Positions 49,911 through 61,900 of a stretch of DNA of 64,000 bases are shown one piece after another. The DNA lies in the NCBI RefSeq assembly GCF_963678635.1, contig NC_087063.1, forward strand, positions 46,542,101 to 46,606,100. Reading direction: 5' to 3'. Under the pieces are notes generated by a model. It ran no database searches and had not been told where the DNA came from. It saw only the letters and a program-made list of their open reading frames with translations. Each line of letters starts with the position of its first letter. The first letter of the stretch is position 1. This DNA comes from Symsagittifera roscoffensis. Lineage: Eukaryota; Xenacoelomorpha; Acoela; Convolutidae. The translations under genes were made by a program, and so were the position numbers.

Positions 49911-52900
49911 ATGCCACGAGCAGAAGACAAGTACGAACTGCAGACGGTGCAAACTAAAACCGATAAACCACTCCAGCATCAACCATGGCAAGTTTAGCCC
50001 AGATCCTAATTTGAAAACTTTTTTGGAAATTTGTTCGATCCTATTTTATTAGCGAATGTTTGTTTTGTCCTAACCAGCATACGACAACCTCCGCATTTTG
50101 AAAATGTTTTGAATATGAGCAAGGTTTTCAATTTAAGCAATTGCTTAACGCAATGAGGACCACTATGGAGGTCGTAGCACGTGTTTTTGGCCAGCCGAAC
50201 TCGAGTTAACCTCCTAAGTCGCGTAAAGGTAAATTTGCGAGTGAATCTACCTTTAGGCCCTTTAGGAGGTCTTCCTTTAGGCCCTTTTTCCTTACCCCCC
50301 CCCCCCCCACCTCACACGAGCTTCATTATATTAGTGTAACGAGTGGTTTTACGAGGTTCAGTATGAAGACCAAATATGTTTGCCGTGGCCTTATTAGTCT
50401 GTATGTAAATTTTTGTAGCAATCGGACAATGTGGTCAACAAATTTGCATGTGAAAATTTGCAGGTGGGGGGGGGGAAGGAAAAAGAGCCATAATTTTTTC
50501 CTTCCCCCTAAACTCTTTTTCCTTCCCCCCCCCCTCCCCCACCTCACACGACCATCAATTTTATGGTGTAACGAGTGGTTTTACAAGGTTAATTATGAAA
50601 ACCCAATATGTAGCGTAGCGGTAGAGAAGGAGAACAGCAACAAAACATCCGACCCTGCACAGGTTCGGGGGTTCGAACCTGTCCAGGGTCGAATGTTTTT
50701 AATGAACTTTTTCGTATACTTGTTAAAATGCGTCCGCTCTATCAATTCAGGCATGTTAGTTGGTAGAATCCTTTTTTAAATTGACTGTTACTGCTAATGC
50801 GTTATAAATGGCTTGCGTCACTTAGCAACTATGTAGACTCAAAATTTGCGTGCGTCACAGAATTTTTGTAGAATCGAAGTTTTACTTATTCAGTTTTTCC
50901 CAGTACAATTATCGGTCATATTTATGATTGTGTATGCGAAGTGCAACTTCGTCTCTTTGTGAAAGTTGGCATTACCCAATACCAAACACATTTTTTGCAC
51001 AATTTTTGTACCTTGCATTTCAGGAAAAGTGGTTACTGGAAAAGATCGAAAGTTCAAATGCGACAAAAAATGTGACGGTCTTTTGTGACTGAAGAATTTA
51101 ATTTTCAGTTTTTTCTGCGGATATAAAAATAAAGGCTCTTTTCCAGTCCCCCCCCTTTGATTTTTTCGGAAAGTCATTTAAAATGACTTTTCATGTTAGA
51201 AACTGCAATAAGACGTGTCAGCGCGAACAGGTGAACAAATTTTTGAACATCTTTGTTTTGTAATTTACCGGGGGTAGGAAACTTGAAAAGAGCTAAAATG
51301 AATTTTTGATCCAGTCTTTGGGCTAGTTTTCCACTCACCCCAATTCAAATTTTCATTTTTATTAGTTGTTTTTACGTTTGCTTATGGCTTAGTGCGTAAT
51401 GTTACTCTGTAAAATATGAAGAACAGGTCTGTTCACAATAGTTAGTTTCTTCATCATGCAACTTTTCATTAAATAATTACAATGCTTAAAGAATTTTTCA
51501 AAACTGAAATTAAATGTAGGGGGACAGCCCATATTTTTTTGCGCCTAAATGAAAATTGCGCCAAAATGAATTTTTTTTTGCTTTCTTGAATTTTATTGAC
51601 ATTTTCCTACTGTCTCTTGGCTATGCTCAAATATTTAACCCCTTCCAATTTGTTTTCTACTTTACTCGATTGGTTTGGGCTCATTTTAACTGTCAATTTA
51701 ATGCCATAATATTTTAGATTTTTTCTGTAGAATAATTAAGATTCTTATTTTAAGCTCTTCACATTGATAGTTAAAAGGCGATGAACTAAACTTCAGGGCA
51801 ATAGTTTTTTGCAAAATTTATGGTGCAACGTTTTTCCCCCTGTTTTCCGCCTGTCTTTTGCAGTATCGGTGTATTTTGGAATCTGTCTGATTGTTCCGAT
51901 TCTTTGAAAAATGTGGAGGAACTTTGTATTCGGGTGTGCTTTATGTTTTTCCACGCAAAATCAGGTACCACAAATAATCCGCAGATTGTTCCGAGTGACA
52001 TATCATTTTAGAGCTCTTTTAGTCATATTGTGAACGACATTAAAAGTTTTTGAAACAGGTTTACCTGAAATTCGAGCGAGTAAAGTGAGCGAGCATGCTT
52101 ATTTAGGCTTATTTTAGGCCGTTTACAATAGCTTATTTATGCTTAAATTTATTTTTACTTTATTTTTAGTTAAGATCTTTTAGTTGGAAATTTTTGAAAA
52201 ATATATGGAGTAAAATTGTTGGATATTTACTGGAGAATAAAACGATCTTATAAGGAAGATTGCATTGTTCATTTTGTTGGAAATATACTCGAGAATAAAT
52301 ATATTGCAGCTAGATAACACAAGGCTGCTCGTTTCAGGGCAACGCTCTGAATGTTCTGACTGTCCATAAACTGGTCTCGAATAGTTTTTGGTTAATGAAT
52401 TTTTGACAAGCTATTTTGAAAATTAAGAATCGTGTTTGGAACTAATAGGACTAATTAGCCTGCCTTAATTGAACTTGGAACGATTTTGTGGTGTGGGATA
52501 ATTCGCCACGCGTAAATAATGCGCGTTATAGTTTCAACATCAAAGTATCACACCGCTTTTACAGTCACGTTAGTCTATTAGTGAGCGTTCACAGCAATCT
52601 TTAAACCAGGATAGCCTTATGGTGAGCGCCCCATCTGGGATCACAAAGATCCTTGGATCGATCCCCCGAGGAAAGAATTTCTGAGAATTGGTCTGAACAA
52701 AAAACCACCCTGAGCATACATATTCTTACTTCCTTCGAAAGTCGAACAAAAACGAAATAGTTTGCTCCGTACAATTGCTTCACATATTTCACCTCCAGCA
52801 AAAGCATTTTAACTTTTACAACCACGCGCGCTGCAATTTACCAGGTCAGCTCTTGTAAGGTTGTCATAGCTTAGTTAACCTTAAATAATCGACCTCTGGG

Positions 52901-55900
52901 TTAGGTCTCTGGCTGGTTAAGAAAAAGGAATATCTAGTTAGTTATTGTCAGTATTTTTGTATCGCATGCACTGTTTACTATCAGCCAAATTCTGCAGAAG
53001 TGCAACACAGGTAAGCAGAGAGCTTACATAAAATGATAGTTAAGTACAATCTTTGTGTTTGACTGAGCGATTCCTGCTCACAAGAAGCTTTTGTGCTCTC
53101 CTCCTCAGATATCCAGCAGTCTAGATCATAGCTTTTGAAAAGTTTGTCTGTCGTCGAAGTTTGGTGACCTACCTTACGAGGCCAAACTGTGTGTTTTGTG
53201 AATTGTAAGCGGATTCCGCAACAAGGACGCTCCCTTTGATCTTCCTTTGTTCTTTCGTTTCCGTTGATTGTTTCGACAAAATCTTAACATGTTTACACTT
53301 GCGACCAGCTCAGTGTAATATTATGAACCTTGTTTTTTCTAACCTAACTCGCAAACAAAAGTGTTGATTAAAAATGTTCACTTATTTGGAAATTTCATTA
53401 TAGCATTGGAAATTGCATCTGCTCTATTCTTTATTTGTGGTTTGTGTTTGGTGCCTATTAAACGTCTGTAGCTGAGTTGTTAGCGTGTGGTGAGACTCTT
53501 AATCTCTAGGTCGCAGGCTCGAAAATCTCTTACTAATTCGAGGCTTGTTTCTACTTTTACTTGTTGCACTTTATAGAGCTGCTTTTTGTCGTGTTGTCGC
53601 AAGTGTTTGCGAAGTGAAGCTCCGCCTCTGTGTAAAAGACTTGTCTCTGGATTCCAGAGAAATAACTACTCACCCCAAATTGTGCGCCTATACAGTGCAG
53701 AGCTTGGCCTCGTAATGTAACTTATGTGTTCTCATTTAGTTTTTCCACTAAGACTTTCGCTTTTGATTTCTTTTTAGTTCATTTTTTTTTGTTTAAAGGA
53801 AGGCAAACTCCACTATTGAAAAGCTAAAGTGTAAAACTCACGAAAATTGTGATCGACTTCTAGTTTCATAAGTGGAAAATAAATTTCAGATCTCCTATCG
53901 AAATATAATTTGGTCAAGTTTTCTCAAATTGGGTTAATTTTATTTAGAAATTTACTTTTATCAAAAACTGTTCTAGAAATTCAAAGAGCGTTGAGGCAAT
54001 CTATTTTTGTCTCTGAAATTCGGAAGTTGAGGTCTTTTCAAACAACAAGTTGAGAGATTGGTATGAAAATCAACATGTTAATTGGAAAGTTTTTTATGTG
54101 CCGCAATGATCCTTAATGCTATCAGAAACTCGAAAAAAGTTAACTGAACGTTTTTTAATGTTATAGGTACAGAGAACGGTTTAGAAGTCAGCACCTTAAG
54201 GAACTGCCTGGGGATCGATCTTACCCTCACTTGGTTGGATCGGAATGGACATTTGTGAAGGATGGACTGGATGACTTCAGAGATGGATATCCTCCTGAAC
54301 CAGAAGGCGGTGGAATCATCAAAGTGAGACACTAACTTGCGGGCTTGAGTTTTAAATGGCTAAGAGTCAAATGATTATTGCATGAAAAAATTTTCCCGAA
54401 GATAAATACAAGTCCTGTTTATAAACAACCCTGTTGAAGATATTTGCGTTGCATTTAAAAAATATATATCTGAAAAAATGTGGTTTGACAAGAGCACACA
54501 TAGCGTCTTTTTATCCCGATGCGTTTACAATTTCAAAAAATTGCCGTCTGTTTGACAGATTCATATTTTTGTTGTCTTACTTTAATCATTCATAATTTTT
54601 CTGATTTAAGAGCTGGTATTGACACATTTGCCCCTCATACATTTCGCCTTTAATGAAGTTGTTGGCACATTCAACCCAAACATATTATGCCCTCACATTT
54701 TTTTGCCCTTGAATAGAGTTTTGCTGATGAGTGATGCGTGCCAGGCCATTCCGAAAAACTCAATTCTATAAAATTCTAAACGACAAAATTATACTCCAAG
54801 TCTATGGGGAAAAATTGTGTTAAATACTATTGGCGAAACAAAACGTGTGAGCAGGGGCGGATTTAGGGGTGGGGGGGGGGAGGTCGAACGCCCCCTCCTT
54901 CTTCAGGTATTCGACCCCCTGCCGACCCAAAGGGTCCCCCTTTGCTCGTTTTTAAGAAATCCATTTTTGGTCGACCGACCGTAAAATTTTTCTTAAGGCC
55001 GTAAAATATACTATTTTTTGAGGAGGAGCGCGCGCCAAAAAACGCAATTTTTTTGTCAACGTTTTCAAAAAGTGTCCAAAAACGTCTCTTTAGTGCTTTA
55101 GGAGAGCTCGAAAAATCAATTTGGTCACTTAAAAAAAGGTCGTCAAAATTTTCGACAATTTTTGAAAATCCGCCCACCCCCCTCGAGAAAAATCCGCCCC
55201 CCCCCTCGAGATCCGCCCCTGCGTGGGAGTGTGCCAATAAGATGTATGCGACATGCGCTGCGCCACTAAGATTAAAAAGGGGAAACGTGTCACATTCAAG
55301 AGAGCTCCAGCTACGGGTGATGGTCCGCTTTAGCTGATACCTTTGAAAATAATTCTGGTTGCTTTTGACTTGTAATTCATGGGGTTATTTTCATATCAGC
55401 CCATGAATGGCGTAGCTCCTCAATTGCAATCCTACCACAGAACTCCCAAGCAACAGGTGAAGCCGAGTCTGAACAAACATCAGGTGCTCTACAGTAAGAC
55501 CCTACCGGGACAGGAGAGACGAAGGGACTACCTGGACTCTTTGATCAATGGACTGAAGGACCACCCTTTGGCCCTGTACTCTCACATTGAAGAGTCAGTC
55601 CCCGCTGATGTGAGTAAATAGCGTGTCTGTACAAAACAGTCCAATACAAAACAGTCCTGCACTTAATAGTCCGAAAAATTATAGCTAAGTTTAAAAAAAA
55701 CAGTCCCAAAAATAGTCCAAAGTACAGTCCCGTTGATCGAAGTTGTTATTGTTCCAGAAACTGAAAAGAAAATTTCTCTCGGATTAAAAACATTTTGATT
55801 CCAATTAATCTGGATGACACAACGGCAGACTATTTCTGCATCCCAGCATGATGTGAACCGAGAAACAGCTGTTTATTTACCCAGTTGTTCTGCTAATCAG

Positions 55901-58900
55901 CAAGCTTAACAAGCTGTAACGCGAAACAAAGAGCAAAGATGGTAGAGCCAAGTTCGCTGACTGGCTTTGATTCACCACTGGCCCTACAGAAAACAAATAT
56001 TGGTAGGCTGACTTCTCAAGGACGACAGAAGTCCAGATTTGACATGTAGCCAAAGAGTTGCCATCAAAGAGAAAAAAAACTACTTTCCCGCACCAGCAAC
56101 GCTGTAGACGGTTGGAACAGCAATTTCATGAGACTAGTCAACCGAAAGCACCCTTAATTTCCAAAATTCATCGAGAAGTTCAAGGACAAATTAAAGAAAG
56201 CGGAAATTCTGTTAGAAAAAATGTGCGCGGGACAAAAATTAGCCAGACCTAAAAAGGTTGCATACCAAAAGATTGACGAAAACTTAATCACTATTTTAAG
56301 GTCATATCAACCCAACAATATCATTGGGTTTTTGAAAGCATGTAGTTAAAATATTAAATTAAAATCAGAAGTTCCTTTTGTTTTCAAATTTCAATTTATT
56401 TCCGCATTGCCAAGCAATAAAAACTTTCAAATTTTCCTTAATTTTTCAAAATTGAGCAAGAGTTGATTTGAAACCGGCAAAATAATGGATACAAACAAGG
56501 TGTCAATTTTCTCCCCCTCGCCCAACTCTCTAAGGTTGAACCCTTTGTTGTACTCTAGATATACCCGTTATCATATTTACCCAAATTTCAACTTTTTTCG
56601 GAAAATTGGAAAAAAGTTTTGTACCGCCGGGGATTCGATTCTTTGATCTCTAGAGTTTGAGTCTACAGCTTTTACCACTATACCATGAGGTCTTTGATTT
56701 TGGTATGACTTATTATTCGATATCGGCGCCAAAAGTTCAAGGTCAAAAAATTCAAATGGTTTCGGACTCGTTTGTATGGGACTGTTTTGTATATTCACCG
56801 TTAATAGATAACATATTTAACTTTGTCGTACAATGGTCTAACTGGACTTTTCGCGTCATTTTCATGAACTTCCTGAAATTTCTATGGTGTTTTCAGTGCC
56901 TTGCTTTTGATAAATTAAATCGAAAAAAGTTACCTTAAAAGTTAAGCATAATATCCCATTCAAAGAGGTAAAAACAGAATGATAATTAGTTCATAGATTG
57001 TGCTATGGTACCGTACGAAAGTTGAAAATGCTTATGCTCATTGCCGCAATCGATTTATACTCGTGGAAATTGAGCGGAGATTAACTTTTTTTTACCTAGT
57101 GCCGATCATCGAAGATTGTTGAAATTCCTAGAGCATTAAGTTTAAAATCAAAGAAATTTGTAAATTGGAAAAACGCTTCAAATCTGATGTTTTTTTTCGG
57201 TTCCCTTGAGTTCATTAACGCTCTTCAATCTGTGTGGTGGCAAAATTATTTTCCTTGAAAATCCAAAAGCGTATTCCAAAAAAATGAAAAGTGATCTGAG
57301 ATTTCGCTTCAGATGTTCGAGGATCTTATCGATGCACTTGACAAAGAGATGATGCTCGGAGGATCAGTTACAGACGAAGAATACAACAATGCCCAACAGC
57401 AGCCCAGATTCCACTACCAGTCCCAGACCTATGTCCCCCCAAATCCAGGACACGATGAAGAAGCTGCCTCGGAACCAGAAGTGGCTTCGAATAATGGAGG
57501 CGGAGAAGGGACGAGGGATGCCGCCGCAGCGGCGCCAAGGGGTCAAGGAGAGCTGTTCCAATCAGGGGTTCAAAGCGCAGATTCTGGCAGGTCATCGGAG
57601 AATAAAAGCCACATTGACCCAGATCAAACCGGAAACATTGATCTGTGAGTTGTTGTTCCGACCATTGAAACTATTCGGTTGTCTTAGTTTTTTCTTTCTT
57701 TTTGTTTTTCAGGCAAAATCATGTACAAAAAAAATCATCGAAATGAGACTAGTGATATATCATATTAAAGCCCTAGCAGTAGTGTTTCAATTGATTTCAA
57801 TAAAGTTTGAAAAAAAAACATTGAAAATTTGATTTTTTTTTTGGTCTAATTTCGAAGGAATAAGGTGAGCGAGCAGGCTTACAATAGCTTAGTTATGCTT
57901 AATTCAAGTCGTTGAAAAATTTGTATACTTTAATAAAGTTAGTTTCTGGAGCTTTTAGCTCCATTTGGGAAGCAAAAACTTCAAAAATTCAGAATTTCGG
58001 GAAAAATGGTTGAAAAAATTTTTAAGATTTTTTTTTCGTTTTTCTAGTCATTCTTCTTCAAAAACTTTGTCAAAATTGTCTACTTTACTATAAATGCCAA
58101 CTATGCTTGAGTTCTGTTGTTCAGATCCTTTTATCAAACGAAGCAAAAAAGCACTTATTCGAAAAAAAAAAAGCTTTTTTGTTTTGTATTTTCTAAGCAT
58201 CAATTTAGCATCAAATTATTTACAAACAAATAGGTTAAAATGAAGCTAGCAACTTTACCTAGGATCAGCCACATGCATTCGGCCTCACGACGCTGACCAT
58301 AATGTCTATGTATTACATACACATTCTTTTTCTTTCCGAAGAAAAACCAAATCAGATGGCGAATGAAAAGTTGATCTAATTTGATATTTTAAATGTTAAA
58401 CGCGATTTTTTGTAGTCTTTCAACTCTAAATCCCTTAGTACCATCTCTGGTAGCAGCATTCGTGTTTAGATTAGTCAATAATTTTTTGATATTTATTCTT
58501 AATTTTGACAGGATGGTGAAAGGTGACAAGGAAAAACTGAAACAAGCCGAAGATCGGCTTAAAATAGCCAACGAAGTCTACGACTGGCCTTCAATTTCCA
58601 AAGCCAAAGATTTATGGTTTGCACGCCCTCTATATCCCTCTTAATTCCAATTGTGTATGTTCTGTGATACTAACCTTATTTTAACAAATGATGTTCAACG
58701 TGTTCTTTTGTGACCATTTTGTTTGTCTACATCACCATTTTATGTTCTCAATTTTTGTATTACCTTGTTTCCTACTAAATGGTTTATTTCTTTGGTATTA
58801 AGCAAGTGTGTTCTGCATAACCCAAAAGCTAATTCTTGATTTTAAAAATTAAATCAAATTGAATTTCAAACCTTGTCATAACTGTTTTCCATGTCGTTAA

Positions 58901-61900
58901 TTCCATTATTTTTTTTTGTTTAAATAAATAATAGCTCAATGCGGGATATGCAATGCCGTACGTGTGAAGTTTTTGGAGCATGCCTTAAATAACAATTATA
59001 ACATTATTTTTCCAGCTTTTTGTGATCCTACATTTCAAGCAATCATAATTGTGAGTATTTTGTAGGAAGAACGCAGAACCAGTTGACCTTCTGAGCCGGC
59101 AGTCGCTGGACGAAGGAATTGGAGGAACAAGTAGCCAGATTCAGGATAGTCAGAATGGGTACAGGTGGATGGCCAGTGGTAACATGAGTAAACAACAGCA
59201 GCATCAACAACAGCATTCGGCTCGTGGACAATCAGCAGGAGCTGCACTTACACCGGCAGAGGTAAAATGAACGAGGAGCTGAAAAGCACGATAAGAATAT
59301 ATTATATTGGGATAATTTTCATCTGGAAAGTCATGTATCAAAAGGGAATAAGATTTAATTATGACGTTCCTGACTTCAAGTACACTTGGCTTTGGTTTTA
59401 AATTTTATCCGACTTTCGAAGAGCGTGACAGAATATTTGTGTCCGGTGTTTTTGGCTTACGCTAAAATTAAGTTTTTCGCAATTTGTATTTTGATTTTTT
59501 TGAAGTTCAGCAGTTGCTTTCTTTTGTTAAAAGGAAGGCAAACTCCAATATCGAACAGCAAAAGTCACGAAATACATGATCGTTTTCTACCGTTGAAAGT
59601 GATTTTTAATTTTTAGGTTTCTCATTAAAAAATTATTTATGATCCAGTTTTTTTTCTAATCATGTTAATTCTGATGAAAGTCTCTTCGTAATAGCTTAGA
59701 TAGCCTCTCGGCTATTTAGGATGCGCATATCCAATCAGTGACCACTGGCTTCTGTCAGTGGGTGGCGGAGTTGGGAGGGGACTCAAACAACATAGACGAG
59801 TCGACAGTCATGGGACTGTTCTCAGGCGGATACGAGAGCAAACCGGCACTCTCAGGTAAGGCGATTGACGATAATTGATTACAAATCATGCAGTTCTTCC
59901 TGCTTTATAGTTTTTCTGAAATTTATCAGCTAAACCAGCGAAAAATTGAATTTGCGTTGTTAGTGGATCGACAGAGTGCTCAAAATTAGGGAAAACTTAG
60001 AAAAAATATCTTTTTTTTTCTCTAGATTACTGACTGTATGGGCGGGAAATATAACATTTGGAAAAGAAGTAAAATGTTTGCTGGTTTCTTTGCATATCAT
60101 TTTGGTTTTGTACAGTGCCCATACACGTGGTCGAGTTGACCAATGTTCCTCCTGAGCTGAGGATGAACTCAGCTGCCCCTGGACAGAGCAGAATGTCAAG
60201 TGCAAGTGCACCCGAAGGAGACTCGAAACTGGTCAGAATAACAGAAATTTCCTTATTCCTTAAATTGTTAATAAATGAAAGCAACAATCTCGATTTTTTT
60301 TAGCTCAACGCTGGTTATGTACATACAAAACCGACGAAAGCAGTTAGATATGGCGCCTGGTATCTCAAACCGAAACAATGGAAGGCATTAAAACCTGGAG
60401 AGGTATGAAAAATGTCTATTTTTGAGGATCAACTTTCGTAACCTAGAGTTGCATCATTTGATTAGTGTTTTTGTGCATTTCTGATTGGACGTTTATTTTC
60501 TCCATTTGAACGATTTTCAAAACGCGTTTATTGTAAAGGTCTTTGAGATGAACAAAAATGGTGAACGATGCCTTGGAGGTCAAAAAATGGAGCATTTAGG
60601 GCTATTGAAAGCTGACAATGATGGTATCAATGGAGCGGGGCATCAAAGTACCAGTTTTTTACGTTACAGAAAGCTTTATACATTTGAATGTCCATAGTAT
60701 AATTAGTGATACAGTGAGTAAATGTTCCCTTGTTTCAGGACATTACTGACCCGAATCTGAAACAGGGCGAGTTCTCGGAAGCGAAACGGAGGAGTGTGGC
60801 GCTGGATGGAGAACTGGCGAATATGCATGGGGCTAAGGAGTTCATCAAGTTCATGCGACACAAGGGCAACTCAGTGCCAGATGTAAGTAGCTACTGCGGA
60901 TGTCAAAATACTGCGCCTCTATAAATCAAGTAGCTACTGCGGTTCAATAAATCAAGAAAATACTTGATTTCTTAAAATTTGGCCCGCTGCTACCCACCGC
61001 AGGGCCCTCTTGGGGAAGGACAAAGGGGATGTCATGCATTTAGCCATGGACGTTCCAACCTTTTGGGGGCTGATGAACTAAGGAACCCTCCGACCGGGAT
61101 CGGCGTGGGTTTCGAACCTACTACCCTTTTAAAGCAACGCGTCTTAACCCGGCCATTCGAAAATTCTTGATGGACATTTTTTGTGGGGTTTAACAGCTGC
61201 TCTCCGTTATGAGCTGGACTGCTGTTATGCCTGTCTATTCCATCATGGATCAAATGTCTTAGCTAATTCAACTGTACTCTGAAGCTTATAAAGGACTATA
61301 ATAGTGGCTGGCTTGCTTAGCTGCAATCCTTATATTGAGCATTTGCACTTGGCGAATAGCTCTAAGCATTTATTCTCTACTGATTGTTGTTCTCACTACG
61401 AAGTGACGAGGAACTTTGTTTCGAGTGTTTTGTTTGCTGACCGCTCAAAATAAGGTGCTATTATTGAACGTCAGATTGATTGGATGATATATCGTATCAA
61501 AGTCTTTTCAGCCGTGATAATTACGCTCGCAAGCGTTGTCAAATCGGAATATAGACTTTTTTGCGGATTAACAACTTGTTTAACGGAATCACTTGGTATC
61601 TTGGTTCAGGGGCCTAGGAAAATAGACGACAAGCAAATTAGACGACCGTAAAGAAACGGAATTTACGGACAACCAGTATTTACTCCGCCAAAAGTTAATT
61701 TAAGTCTGTAAACAAAATTCACGCAATTTGCACGCAAGTTATTGTCTAAATTGGACAACCAGTATTTACTCAGTCAAAAGATAATTTAAGTCTGTAAAAA
61801 AGTTTCACGCAATTTGCACACAAGTTATTGTCTAAATCCCGTTCTTTTCTGATCGTCTTATTTCCTGTCGTCTAAGTTCTTAAACCCCTTTGGTTTATAA

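Noticed and set aside
54863..55237. 124-codon Gly-rich minus-strand ORF
   Set aside because: Entirely within the hAT MITE; not coding.
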